From Hedera helix (lineage: Eukaryota > Streptophyta > Magnoliopsida > Apiales > Araliaceae), in assembly GCA_947179155.2 (NCBI GenBank), contig OX359273.1, positions 44,277,023-44,341,022 of the forward strand: a stretch of 64,000 bases of DNA. The letters are read 5' to 3'. Each line of letters opens with the position of its first letter. The first letter of the stretch is position 1. The notes below the pieces were generated by a model. The model was not told the DNA's origin. It did not search any database and saw only the letters and a program-made list of their open reading frames with translations. This document shows, piece by piece, positions 38,833 to 51,516 of this stretch. The translations under genes were made by a program, and so were the position numbers.

Positions 38833-40023
38833 ACTACAATTTCACTTACAAGGAAGTTAATATTATGGAAACACTAACACAGAAAGTAGCAGATGACAAT
38901 GTACAAAGTAACAGGTAAAATATCTACTTCTTGCCTAAAAAAATTATCAAACTCAAACTTCAGAGACAATAAATATGTAACTTCAAACAAATTGTATTTT
39001 CCAAACTTTATGCGACGGTTTGCATTCAAAACCGAAACAACAGCTTGCAATAAAAAATAATTTCCTACAAATTAAAATGTTAGAAAATGAAGCTGGCCAG
39101 GAAAATGGTAAATGAAAAATAAGTGTAAGTTTGAAAAAAATAAAAAATTGTTTGTTTATAGTTCTATCTTGCGGCCAGTATAGGCCTAATGCCAGTTTCA
39201 AAACCCACTTGCAATCGATGTGTATGCATATACTCCATCTATTGAAAAATGAGTGTCCGTGTGTCTTTTTTCTGACTTTTTTTAGGTGTACTAATGTTTT
39301 CCTAGAGCCACTTGCACATTATTTCTTTCAATTAGTTTTTTAGCCTAATATTTGTATTAGAAAAAAATCATGGATAAAATTATGTTCAAGTGTCCTAGGC
39401 AAATCACAATATGCCTACAAACGTTCAAGAAGTCAAACATGGCTCTCATTTTGAGACCAAGGAAGTATTATACTTGGTTCAGTGGTGGAGGGGATCAAGT
39501 TAAACTAAAATGCTAATATTATCAAACTTCAAATATAAACAAATCTACAATGCTGTCCCAGTTTAATGAAGGTGTTACTATTTCAAGAATGTAAGCACAT
39601 AACAGTATAGCATAAAGCAGTTCCTTTGTGTCCTCAGAGTCGCAATCAATTCTAGGTTGCATATAAGTAAATAGTAGGCCAATTACTTTAAGAAAAATAA
39701 CAAAAACGCATATGGCTCAGTGGGAGCACTTAAAGATTCCTCCTTTTAGAATAAAGATTGGTACCAATACTAGCTAAGAAAACTTGAAAGAGACAGTATC
39801 TTATTTTGTTGTTGAAAAAGATACTTTTCTTGCAAATAGAAGTTAGGAAAAAAGGAATTTTGTTAGAAATCAAACCAATATAGTCCATTTCCTCGAGCTT
39901 TGATCTTATCTCTGCAGCAGAGTTGCTGTCTTCTCCAAGGAGAAGGACCCTAAGGCCTTTCGGAAAATCATTCCAACCCAATAAAACATTAGAACCCAAT
40001 AAATCATTAGCATTCAAAACCAT
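31623..40023 (-). CDS. APRR2: APRR2: pseudo-receiver plus GARP-domain regulator
   Basis: Eleven minus-strand exons join in frame: 40023-39876, 37682-37603, 37365-37299, 37015-36969, 36722-36645, 36554-36012, 35178-35038, 34560-34330, 32463-32395, 32288-32214 and 31787-31623, giving 547 residues. The N-terminal receiver-like domain has GED at 30-32 and RKP at 122-124, but the phospho-acceptor position is Glu76 (VALVEV), so it cannot be a normal Asp phosphorelay. Residues 322-368 ([30 protein letters not shown]) are the GARP/Myb-like DNA-binding domain. A Pro-rich region and the conserved tail [14 protein letters not shown] follow. The family acts in the nucleus and is linked to chlorophyll and pigment control in fruit of several crops. 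A short insert (SNVLLG) after LLG near residue 11 looks like a small internal duplication. Confidence 0.95.
31848..31919. repeat. Perfect tandem duplication of 36 bp in APRR2 intron 10
   Basis: The unit starting attttggagggattatag occurs twice head to tail, with no mismatch seen (31848-31883 and 31884-31919). Confidence 0.95.
32520..33839. mobile_element. Solo LTR (about 1320 bp) in APRR2 intron 8
   Basis: The block begins tgttgggtttttt and ends ttttcccaaca, the TG...CA borders of an LTR, with the inverted terminal word TGTTGGG/CCCAACA. It aligns along its length with 44727-45935. Flanks are agctg (left) and agctc (right), a 5-bp target duplication with one mismatch. There is no gag-pol frame or second LTR nearby, so it is a solo LTR, probably of a Ty1/copia-type element. 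It lies between APRR2 exons 8 and 9 and does not disturb any exon. Confidence 0.85.
37743..37764. repeat. (TA)n flank of the foldback element, left
   Basis: The TA run directly abuts the left end of the inverted-repeat element at 37765. A matching TA run abuts its right end. Confidence 0.9.
37765..38790. mobile_element. 1026-bp foldback (long inverted repeat) element in APRR2 intron 1
   Basis: The left end ggaagcctttctccaac and right end gttggagaaaggcttcc (the right copy has one base change) are inverted. The arms extend inward at least 170 bases, through blocks such as cgaacttaatacattaagca and its complement. The interior is built from about 67-base units with tatttgttccaatattgat and ggcttgaaaatatatcaat words; about three run in one orientation at 37930-38150 and five to six in the other at 38155-38630. 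Both ends abut (TA)n. There is no coding frame. A transcript through it would fold into a long hairpin. Confidence 0.88.
38791..38829. repeat. (TA)n flank of the foldback element, right
   Basis: About 39 bases of TA repeats directly follow the right end of the foldback element. Confidence 0.95.
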
Positions 40024-41100
40024 AGCTGGCTCGCATTGTTGTCAGGCTGCTGCTCAGTATTGCAGATCACAACTAATCGACATATCAACCATTTCTGCAG
40101 AAAATACATAAATTCGCATTAAAATTAGAACTACCACTTCTTGATCTACACATATATCTAAATTTCTTAGAAGCTTATCAAATGAACAAATCATTATGAA
40201 CCCATAGATATATATTTTAAGTAACCCTTTAATAAGACACAATGAAACTTGATAAATACACAAAGATGGTGCAATAAATATTGGTTTACTCGTGATAATA
40301 CTTGGTTAAATTTAAATCAGGCATATAATGTACATATAAGTTAAATACTTGTATCCTAAACATTTTTTCATTAATAGAAAACTTATGAACTTAAAATCAC
40401 TTTCTCACTAATCAAGTTTTAAGCTTTACAAACATAATTAAGAAAATACGATTAAATTAAGGACACGGAGAGATAGAGAGGGATTAAGTTGAGATGATAA
40501 TATCTTACATCCTAAGCCTAAATCACATAGCAACAAAACAGATAAAACCCACGTTAGATCTTGAGGAAAATATAGAGTAAAAGGCAGTAAAAGACCCAGT
40601 CATAAGAACATCTGGTGCTATTGATCAGTGAAACTAGCTAGACGCAGAGAAAAAAAACTACAACTCTGACTAAAATGCATGCAGTTCGACAAAAAGAACA
40701 CCACTAAATTCCCAAAAAATTTAAGTTGATCAAGCTACAAAGAAAAAAGAAAAGAACACACACCCAGCACAACGGCAACATATATTAATCATATGCATGT
40801 AAATATGTTTGTTTGTTTGATTTACTAAGCAGAAATTTTCATGGAAAATGCAATGGAGACGCTTTTTAGTATTTTGTTCGGTAAATGGAGGAAGAGTCTT
40901 ACAACTGGTCAGGGCAACGTGAGGAGAGAGAAGGGAGAAACAAAAAAACCAGAAGGGATAGGAAGAGAGAGGTGTTGGTTTTAAGTGCGTTTTTCTGGAG
41001 CAAGTATGTGACTTGTGCACAGTTGCTATCATTATAGGTCGCTACGGACCACAGAATATACAAACAAAATATATGGCACCTCCTCCTCCTCTCCTAATGG
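40024..41100 (-). promoter_or_regulatory. APRR2 5' leader and promoter region
   Basis: Upstream of the ATG at 40023, an acceptor-like ttttctgcag on the minus strand near 40098 suggests a leader intron, with a non-coding exon probably near 40860-41010. The likely promoter continues to about 41100. The exact start site cannot be seen. Confidence 0.4.
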
Positions 41101-42432
41101 TCAATGCCCCAGACTCACAGGCCCCCAATGCTACGAAAAATTATTCTCTTTCCCATTTCGGTTACTTCATATTCCATTTTTCTCTTAATAATTTACTCTT
41201 GTAACCAACATCTTATAAACCCTTCTCTAAAGTAACAAATATTTTTTAATTTTAAAATCATTTGTTTTTTCATTAGTTCTTATTAGCTTGGAAATTGTAA
41301 ATACTTTATTTATTAATTTAATATAAGGTCTTAATATTATGCTTGTTTTTTTCGGTACGATGGTATGCGAGAAAAATTATTAAATGTTCTTAAGACACCT
41401 GTTACAAAATAAAATGACTCACTTTAAATTCTAAAATAACAGTACATGAATGATATAAAATACCACATGACAGATGTCGCAGGATAACTAAATAATTACT
41501 CCTTAAAGGTAATGGATATGGGTTCATCTAAACATATATTCTTCCTTTTATACGTTTTGACCTTTTTGAAGATAATTTATAAAATTCTTAAATTTAAAGT
41601 TAATATAAATTTATTTAATTTTTGAATGTAATAAATATGATAATTAGTAGTAATACTTTTAAGTTAACTACTGTAATTATTTGTGTCATTTTAAATTTTA
41701 AGATTTTATAAATTAATTTAAAAAATAAAAATATATTTCTTAATTTGAAACGAAAATCATATCATAAAAAAACTTTATTTCAAAAAAGAATCGGTATTCC
41801 TTGCATCTCAAAACAGTACGGTTGTCATTGGATCCGAGGGTAAAGGACAATAAACATATGACCTTTTACTTGGGCTATAGTATTCATCAAAATATTTAAC
41901 AACATGTCACTTTCATAGATTTGCTTCCCTTCTAAACTAAAATTACTCTCGCTAAGTAGCACGGATTTATTTCATAAATAGAATTATTTTTTATATTTTA
42001 TTTATTCTATATATGATGTTTATAAAAAAAAATTGAATTTCACAAATTAATTTACTATTGGTATTAGAATGATTACAACCTTTGCTTAAAAGAAAAATAA
42101 ATAATTACAAACCATATATAATTATTGGACTCACAAATGAGTGTTAGTAATGTGAACTATAAGTCTGCTATATGAAATAAATTGATAACAAAAATTTAAT
42201 TATTAATATATTTTGTATAATATATTATTTTAATAATAACAATAATTTACTCAGAATAGTTTTCTTACATTTTTAATTTATAGTTATTGAAGGAAAATGA
42301 GTTAATTTTTAGTTTTAAAAGTTGACTAAATTTTAATGATTAATATCTAAGTTAGAATTGATTTCTTAGTATTAATTAGTTAAAGATTTATTAGAAATAG
42401 AAGTAGTAACTAAAATTTATTCATTAATATAT

Positions 42433-42484
<52 letters not shown>

Positions 42485-44057
42485 TTTTAATATAAATTAT
42501 TATTTACTCATTATATTCTTTATATATATATTTTTAATATATAGTTATTTAGAGTTCAAATCTAAATTACACTAAAATCCTAAATATAATTTTTAAGTTA
42601 AAATTTATTCTATGGCTAAATAATTAAAGGACTTTTTTAAGTACTAAAATTGATGTAAAACAGTAAGTTAACATTTAGTCATAATATTTTTTATTCTATA
42701 TTTTTAATATATAATTATTTAGAGTCTAAAGTTTTTAATTGCGCTCTTTGATGTATAAATTTTTTAATGCTAATTTGACATTGAACTGGGCGGAATCGAA
42801 ATATTAGGCTATGAGTTAAAAGTCATAGTCTAATATTTATCATTTATGTAAAAGAGTACAAATCATGAACAAGGCTTTTGAAAATAAGAATTTTTTGATA
42901 TAATTAAATAAATAATAGAAAAATGTTTAGCTTATAAAATAATTTTCATCATTAAAAAATAAAATTTTATACTAAAATTCGTGTCAGTCCCGTTTTATCT
43001 TTTAATAATTAAAATAAATATAATATATAATTTTATATTTAAATATCGTATATTAGTGGTGTATATAGTGTTGTGTGGCTGAAAATTTACATGCCCATTC
43101 ATTGTTTAGCCGGTACTATCTTTCAATTCCTAGGCCAATAATGCCACACGTTATAAGAAACCAGGACAACTAATTATATGGAGTACATTAATTTTAAGAA
43201 AACAATAATCTTGGGACTATTTATTACTTTCCTATATTGTAGTTTACCACTGGAGCAAAGTAGCAGCGGACGGTGCAACAAAAGCCACTTTTAGGAGGTC
43301 TAGTAACTTAGTAAGGACATCGTTTAATTTAAAAATTTTACTGTCATATTGTCCTCCAACAACTAGGAATTGTTTTGCATGAAAATTATACTCTCTACGT
43401 TCTACAAAAAAGTAATTTCATTTACAAATATTAAAAATTACGTCCGAACCCTCCATTTTTTGTTTTGATAAAACGTTTTAGAGAATAAAACAGACAGTTA
43501 AAATAACGAAATTTTTATCACAAAAAAATGTTATCTTTTAATTGATAATAATATAAAATAACATAATATGTTAAAGTTTTTTCATAAAAATTTATTATCA
43601 TGTCACCGGTGCTTATTTAATAATTTATTATTTATGAGCATAAATATGAAGAAAAAAATCCTCTAAATCCTTAACATTTGTAAAATTTATAAATGAAACT
43701 ACACGGACTACGACGATTTCACATATACACAAAAAAAATAATAGATACAGCTCATCTGTCAATTTTGTTGTGGTCAATTACAAAGATTTATATTGTAGTA
43801 ATTAATACTATTTTTTGCTAATCTAATTCCACAAAATTTTTGCTGGCGTAGCTCCCATTTATGGTGTACCAAGTTAGGATTAGAAACTATTTAAAACTTG
43901 TCTTTTTCCAATCCGCTCTGAAATTGATTTGCCAACTTCTTTCCAATATCTGTATCTATCTTTATCCGTATTCATTTTCCCCCCATCACTGTCCCTAATT
44001 CATTACACTCGTTTATGATTTTCAGCTCAACACGGATACTCAATCTTCTCTTTATGC

Positions 44058-44116
<59 letters not shown>

Positions 44117-44726
44117 TTACCCTTTAATTTCTTTGTATTGATTCATAAAGTAGCAGAAAAATTATATGCCTCAACCCTCTTAGACTAAGATCTCATCGAC
44201 CTAAAAATTCTATCATTTGTTAAAGCATTTAAATCAAACTCTTAAGTGGTAAATAGCTAATTTACGAACTCATATTTAAGATCTTAATACTTAATTAATT
44301 TGTTGGGCACCATATTACAGTGTTTAAGCCAAAACTAATGCGTAATTTGTAAATAAAATTATATAATTTTAGTGTCCAAACAACCCTAATTGAAGAGCGA
44401 ATGAAGTTAAGTGATCGTATTAAGGTGACAAATTACTTAAAAATTAAGTCGTCTTTTTTATGAAAGGAATCTAAGCGAAATACAATTAAGTCTCACCTAA
44501 CATTAATTTTTTGATTGAAATTAAGGCGTAGTTAAATTGAGTCAAAATTAAAGACACACGTAATCGTTATTGATTTAATATGAATGATACTTACTGTGAT
44601 AATATCATTCTAAAACTTATAACTCCAACATCAATCGACCACAACTGCCTCGACGCACCCAATTTAATATTAGGAATTGAGGGTCACTAGATGTTTCAAA
44701 CTTCTCGTGTTGTTAGATTTTATATT
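41100..44726. other. Gene-free AT-rich intergenic DNA, part 1
   Basis: No exon is recognisable on either strand. It holds a (TA)22 run at about 42438-42481, a stretch at 42930-43075 related to the element family at 29972-30110, a Stowaway-like pair of ends near 43391 (ctctacgttctacaaaaaag) and 43700 (actacacggactacga), and an (ATT)n tract at about 44058-44116. Confidence 0.55.
44058..44116. repeat. (ATT)n microsatellite
   Basis: About 19 trinucleotide units in a row. Confidence 0.95.
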
Positions 44727-45935
44727 TGTTGGATTTTTTATTATAAAAATCTTATTTATTTATTTATTTATTAATAAAAGTACATCATTCGTCATTCATT
44801 AAATAATTATTTATTTTGTTTATATAAATCTCTAAATTTATATGTATTATGAGTTATGTGTATAAATAAGTATTATACACAGAAGATATAAATCATATGT
44901 AATATATATAAATAAAGATATAATAGTTTATAACCTATGATAATTTTGAGATATTATCATATAAGTTATAGTGTTTTAGTAGAGATGATTTATCTTAATC
45001 ATGAAAGTTATACTTCCAATTAAAGTACTGGTGCATTAACGGTGTGCATTAAACAGATCATGTGATAATATTTTATTTATAAAATATTTTCACATAAATG
45101 TTAATTTGTAAATATTTCTTAATTTTGAAATAATAATGGACTTAATATTATTATATATATTAATTTAATATTTCAACGAGTGAAATTATATTGCATTAAT
45201 TAATACATCGGAATGTTAATTAATATTATAAACATTATTATTATCAAAACATTTATTAAATTTTTTATAAGATAATTTATTATTGATCATAGTATCTTGA
45301 TCAAGTCTTTTAATATTTATTATTAGATTGATTGATTTAATTGTTAAATTAATTTATGATCAAGTGAAAATAAATTATAGACTTATGAAATTAGTTTAAA
45401 TATATTGGAATTATATTTAATTCTGAAATATTTATGTACATCTATAGAGAAAATATTTACAGTTTATTAGTAAAAGATTTATTTTATTTAATTCCTAGAC
45501 TGAAGTGCAATTACAATTATTTAGTATATTATTATTAGATAATAATATATGAATAAATATTAGAGTCAGAATAAGAATCTCTAAGAATCCCCATTTTAGC
45601 CTAATATGAATCAGTTTCATTATATAGATAATGATATATATAGATTATTATTCCAAATCAGAGAAAAGATCAAATAGCCTATACTCTTTCTTCTAGGAAA
45701 ATATTTTTTCAAAAAGATGTTTTAAAGACCACGCTCCAGATTCAGCATAAAGTCATAAAAAAGAAAATCTTGAGGGTACTCGAAGATTTAAACGTGTTAA
45801 TCCAACCAATCACTATGTAACAATTCATATTATAAATACATAGTATATATATAATAATTTTTTTTGTATAAAATCATAAAAAAAATCTTGTTTTATTAAA
45901 TTTTTAAAATTACTTTTTGGATAATTTTCCCTACA
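44727..45935. mobile_element. Solo LTR (about 1209 bp) with perfect 5-bp TSD
   Basis: It begins tgttggattttt and ends ttttccctaca, and it aligns with the LTR at 32520-33839 through most of its length (for example cattcgtcattcattaaat, then agtattatacacagaa-atat). The five bases atatt lie on both sides (44722-44726 and 45936-45940). There is no internal retroelement region. It has small deletions relative to the other copy. Confidence 0.88.
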
Positions 45936-46318
45936 ATATTAATCTTATATGCGACATAAAATAGTTTGATATATTTGTATTTTCCAATTGCTTTTGATTT
46001 CATATAAAACTACAGTACATGATATTCTTTTCTCAACCAATTTGATTGCATGATCAGAAAAATGTATTACACGGTTTGATTATAATAATCCGTATGATTT
46101 AATCTGGATTAGTATTAATTGTCACCTCACTTTCTAATAAATGCATCTCTCACCCAAAAAGAACAGAATCTTCAACTTTGTAGAAACAAACAAATGCAAG
46201 TTTCAAACAACTTTTTGGAATGATTGAGACATGCCCCCAGTTACGTTTCCAGATAATACATAAATTATGTTTCTCTTCTAATTTCTTCACGGAAGATGAT
46301 ATATATATATATGAATTA

Positions 46319-46508
46319 TCTTAGAATGTATGTATGAACACATGTTAAATGTTAAAAATAATGTATAAGAATATTTATTTATGTATTTGTATTGAATTTA
46401 ATACATAAAAAAATAATATACTAGTGGGCCTCATGTATTGAATTTCGTGCAAATATATAAATAAATAAAATTTACTCTTATTTTTCGCGCTTAACATGTG
46501 CCCTAAGA
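46319..46508. mobile_element. 190-bp MITE, copy A (partner at 51517-51747)
   Basis: The ends cttag...cacatgttaa and ttaacatgtg...ctaag pair as inverted repeats. The centre reads attgaatttaatacataaaa followed by catgtattgaatttc, closely matching the centre of the element at 51517-51747. Confidence 0.75.
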
Positions 46509-47338
46509 GGACCCTATATATATATATATATATATAGGACTAATTTATTAATAATTTTATAAAAAATAATTTATTTTTATAATAGATTTTAATTGTCTAT
46601 ACTGAAATTTAATGATTAAAATTTTTCTTGTCTGTAGTTTAATTTTCAGGATACTGCAATTTAATATTACGGATGATATTAAATTTTCAAAATAATTTTA
46701 ATTTTTTATTTAGGAATATACCGTCCATAATTTAATATTGCGGTCGTTATACCCCGTCCACAATATTAAAACTGCAGTATTAAACTGCAAACGACCATTC
46801 TTTCTTCCTCAACTTTCCACAGACACACGTACCTATTCTAATAAAATTTACATGGATTGTGATTAAATTTATTACCCTATTTTTTTTATAAATGAAAGCT
46901 CTTGCATCTTGGAAAAAAAATAATGTGGAGTTTTTCAATCGCAGTCGGACTAATCTCCCCAGCTCGGACCAACCCTTCTAAGATCCGTAGACCTCCAAAA
47001 TTACGATTCGTCCCAAGACTAAACTTAAATCACTGTGTCTACAATCGGAGTTTACTCCTTAAATACCGTCCGCAATATTAATTAAATTACGAACGATGTG
47101 TTTTTAAAAATTATGTTCATCAAGAGTTTAATATTATGAATGAATTTAATGTTTAGAGTTTAGCGTTCGTATTATTAAATTGATGCATCCTCCATCCAGA
47201 GAGTTATATATTAAATTACTGATATATGTACACATTTGAATATTATATTTTTATGATAATTGTTCGTATTATTAAACTCTTATAATTAAAATTACTGTTG
47301 GAATAACCTATGCAAAACTTTAATACATTATTTGTTAA

Positions 47339-47377
<39 letters not shown>

Positions 47378-48157
47378 TTATTTTTACTAAAAAATATGAT
47401 TATTTGATAAGTTCTCTTTTACAATATAATAACTTAGTCTTACGGTCATATATATGAGGCGGATACATGGAACTACAAAAATAATTTGTGAAATGTTAAG
47501 CAAAATCTCCTTGACAGAAATATGCAAAATTTAATTACATTGATAGTATTAATGTTATAAAAATATGAGTAATGTTGTATTAATAATTTTTTTTAGGTAT
47601 CTACCAGAGGAGTCACCTCTTTCAATTATTCTATATCTTTTAAACAAAATGTAGAAAATACAAAAGACAATATCCTGATAAATCTTTTGAATTCTTTTAT
47701 AAAAAAAAAAATTCTAAACTTATCTTATTATTTTTATTTTCATATAAGATAAATGAATATAATTCACTTATTTAAATTAAAAATAAAATAAAATAAGACT
47801 ATACTCATTTATTTTATATATAAATAAATAAATATAAATATATTTTTTATAAAATTAACATGTCATAATATATAGAGGTACAAATATATTGGGACAGAAG
47901 TAGGTAACAGAATTTGTCGGTATGGGCGAGTGAAATTATTAAGCCACCACCAAAGGCTTTAATTATAATATAAATATTGTAGACAAAATAATTTTAGAAA
48001 TGATAAAGTCTTGCATCAGTCTCCCTGTATTCATTTGCAAAAGATATAGTGGAAGCCCCACACAACTATCCTTTAGATCTTTGTCTCCTCCATCCGTGTT
48101 CAAATATTATCTTATAACCATTCAATCATATTCGCATGGCTGAGATTTGGTTTGGCC

Positions 48158-48178
48158 GGGGGGGGGGGGGGGGGGGGG
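48158..48178 (+). repeat. Run of 21 consecutive G
   Basis: An uninterrupted poly-G tract inside AT-rich DNA, preceded by tttggcc and followed by ttggttgttggtg. It could form G-quadruplex structures, or its length could be a sequencing or assembly error. Confidence 0.9.
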
Positions 48179-48505
48179 TTGGTTGTTGGTGTTGGATATT
48201 TTTATAATTTTTTTTGATATTTTTGTGATCAAATATTGTAAAAATATTAATTCTCATAACTTTTTTAATCAACAAAAGTAGGATCTAATTGAAAAAATAT
48301 ATAAAAAAACATACGAAAATATTCATTTCCAAAAAATATTGTATACATTTTTTCAAATCTCAATCCATTATCGCACTAATGTTTTATCACTGATGGAAAC
48401 TGTCGCAAATTTAACTACCCTTTCTCCGTGTCCAACTTTGCCTAGTGACTTTTAATTTTGTGTTAATTTATGGTTTTAATAACAATCATGCAAAGTCATA
48501 TTCGA

Positions 48506-48508
<3 letters not shown>

Positions 48509-48549
<41 letters not shown>
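48509..48549. repeat. (AT)20 microsatellite
   Basis: An uninterrupted AT run of about 41 bases. Confidence 0.95.
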
Positions 48550-48552
<3 letters not shown>

Positions 48553-49201
48553 TCGGTCTAAAAACACACTTATAAACTTGTATATCAAGCAAAAGATGAC
48601 TTCTATCTTTAAGCAATTACTGGAATAGTAAAAAAGTCATCCTATTAGAATTACATTATTTGAAAACTTACGATAAACTTTAAGGTAACAATTTCAAGAC
48701 GATTAGTTTGAACGGAGAAATTAAATTTAAGTCATTATTTTTACAAAAATTGAAGTTAAAATTAATTAAGACGCTATATGAATAAAGTAATTTTTTTAAA
48801 ACTTTATTTAACTCTTGCGGACAAAAAAAAAGAAAAACTTATTATTAATATTTGAAAGAGAAAATAATATTTTTACTTCAAATTTTTTGTATACACTCCA
48901 CTATAAAATATAATTTTTATTAATTTAATTTTGTAGTGGAGCCAAAATAAAAGTTTAAAGCGCATTTATCACTTTCTATAAATAAAAAAAAAGTATTTAT
49001 AAAAAGTACAGTAATAAATTATAAATTTATAACTACTACGTACTACTATTGGCGATTGGCATATTCATTGAATCGTCCAAATAAGTCACCCAAAGAGGTG
49101 ACTAAACTAGAATAGTAGCTGTCACTTTTCGTATGTAGTGAGCTCAGAGCTGAACACTGTACTCATTTAGAGCCAGACATTAGCCACTACAGTAATGCTG
49201 C

Positions 49202-49496
49202 ATTTGAATCGAAAAAATATAATAGAGAAAAATATAAAATAATTTTAAATATATATTTAATTATTAATATTAATATAAATAAGTGATCTAATATGACAAT
49301 AAAATTATCATATATATTTATTCTATTAGAATGAATTTTATTTTACCACTTTTCATATAAAATAATAATCAAAAAGATAAAATGATTCATTCCATCCATT
49401 AAAATAGTTTATTCTCTAAAATAATCATTTAATACATTATTTTTCATTATATTCTTTCTTTCATTTCATTCCTTCGATTTAAATATAACATAACAC
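49202..49496. mobile_element. Foldback MITE, about 295 bp
   Basis: The left end (catttgaatcgaaaaaatat) and right end (attccttcgatttaaatat) pair imperfectly. The interior (ataatttgatagtaaaattat-like words and tctattagaatgaatttta) is shared with 56950-57130, so this is a dispersed family. Confidence 0.6.
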
Positions 49497-50540
49497 TATT
49501 AAGAAAAATTACTCAATATCCTGAAATATTGTTATGTAATATTTCAGATTAAACACACACTATTATTTTAATATATAAAATAAGTCTAAATATAAATAAT
49601 TCATTACATATATTAAAATAATAATATATAATTAACATAAAATACCATATAACAATATCCTAAAAACAGTGAATAACTTCTCCACGGTACGTCCAGTTGT
49701 TTATCAATCATAACGATTGGCAATTTAAACTGTAACTATTTCAAAATCATTTAAATCATATCGAATCGATCGATTTTTATAGGTGTAATTTTGATTCGAA
49801 AACTTTTAAACCAGAATTGACACGGTGCAATTTTAGTATTTATCTTTGAATCGACAGTACGCTATATATATATAGATATATATTTGTTTATTTTAATTAT
49901 ATATTTATATTTTATAATATTATTATTTTTATATAGAATTATATATATTTTTTATTTGTGTATATCAAAAGTTGTTTTATAAATATTTTTATATATAATT
50001 AATATATATTAAAATTATAATAATGTTTATATTTTAACCAGTGTGAATCAATGCGATACGGTTCAAATATAAATCGACGGATACAATTTTGATATAAAAT
50101 AAATTTTGAATCACTATTAGTACTGTATCCAGTTTAAAGGTTTTTAAAATCGTTACGATTTCAACTTATTGAAAAGGACAATGCTATATATATATATAAA
50201 TTAATAATAAAATTAAACATTATATTTATTTTAATTGAAATATTAAAAAATATAATTTGACATAAATTTTTATAAAAGAGCTCATATTTTAATAATTGAG
50301 ATATATTTTGTCACTAATTTTATAAATTTATAATTTTTCTATTGAAAAATGAAAGTCACGCTACACCTTGGAGTGATTATTGAATGGTCTTGGGATAAAT
50401 CCTTAAAATATCTTAGACAAATAAAATCTCTTAATTTTAGTATATTTATAGTTATAAATAGTCAAATACTATTAAAATAATTTGTTTTTATCAATTTGAG
50501 ACATTACATAATATTGTCATAAGGCAATTGAATAATTTTT

Positions 50541-51500
50541 TCACGCCTTGTCATTCCTAATCACTGAAAGCCACGTGGTGGTTTTGGGTCCGCACATTGG
50601 CACGTGCCACGACTCATGAGGTGCATCTTTTGGTCAAATGAATCACCACATGGTTTGAAATCGACTATACATTACATACTTGAGATTTTTATTTTATTTT
50701 CCGTAGGCATTTACAAGTTACAAGGTACTAGAATGAGAGACCTGGATAATTGGTCGATGAGAAACAGAGTAATTAATGGATGCTGCCTAGTCTTAATCAG
50801 ATGAGGTGGTACGTGCCATTTGTCGACCACTTGATTACAGCCCAAAGGGGTGACGGATTGCACCCCACAGAACAAAAGGGGAGAGTAGGGATAATTATGA
50901 GTGAGTGAGGGGGTACACATTTTAGTTTAAGTCACAATAGTAATGAATTCAACAGCTTTTGGTAGGCAGGCAGGCAGGTACCTATGTGTAGGCTGTAAAT
51001 CATAATCGAAAATTTTGTAACCATCCGTCATTCATATTCGGGAAGGAAAAATAAATAAAAAATATATATATTTTTTGTATTAAAAAAAAGAATATATTTA
51101 TATTTATATTTATTTAACATTTCATTATAAATATATTCGATGAATATCTAATTATCTGAGACTGAATATGGGTTCAAGAACTGCAGTTTGGGCTTTTTGT
51201 ACATTAGTTCTACTTCTGTAGGTTTGGAGCCAAGACAGTTGATATTACTATCCAGTTCAGGTAATCAAGCATAATCATGAAACCTAGGTTTAGTTTACGA
51301 GTTTATACTTGAAAAATAGCAGGGAAAACAAAGGAAAATGAAATAAAGTCTAAAATTTAGTGTTATATTCACGGTTTAATTCGATACGATTAATTAATTT
51401 TTTTTAGTGTCCTTCTCTATTAAATAATTTATCCTACTTAAGGAGAAGGGATAATTTATTGTCTTCATCGATCTACTGCCACTTTCTGAACATCTGAACC
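50541..51500. other. Non-coding region with two G-boxes
   Basis: CACGTG occurs at 50572-50577 and 50601-50606, followed by ggtacgtgcc near 50809. This resembles a light- or ABA-responsive promoter, but no intact gene lies beside it. A (GGCA)3 tract lies near 50965-50976. The rest shows nothing recognisable. Confidence 0.4.
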
Positions 51501-51516
51501 TATCTTAATTAGGTTT

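Larger units (their letters stand above)
45936..50540. other. Gene-free AT-rich intergenic DNA, part 2
   Basis: No exon is seen. Contents: a MITE at 46319-46508, (TA)n runs at about 46514-46538, 47344-47374 and 48509-48549, a 21-base G run at 48158-48178, a foldback MITE at about 49202-49496, and a degraded repeat at 49700-50170 with gaatcgatcg and gatacggttcaaat words. Confidence 0.55.
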
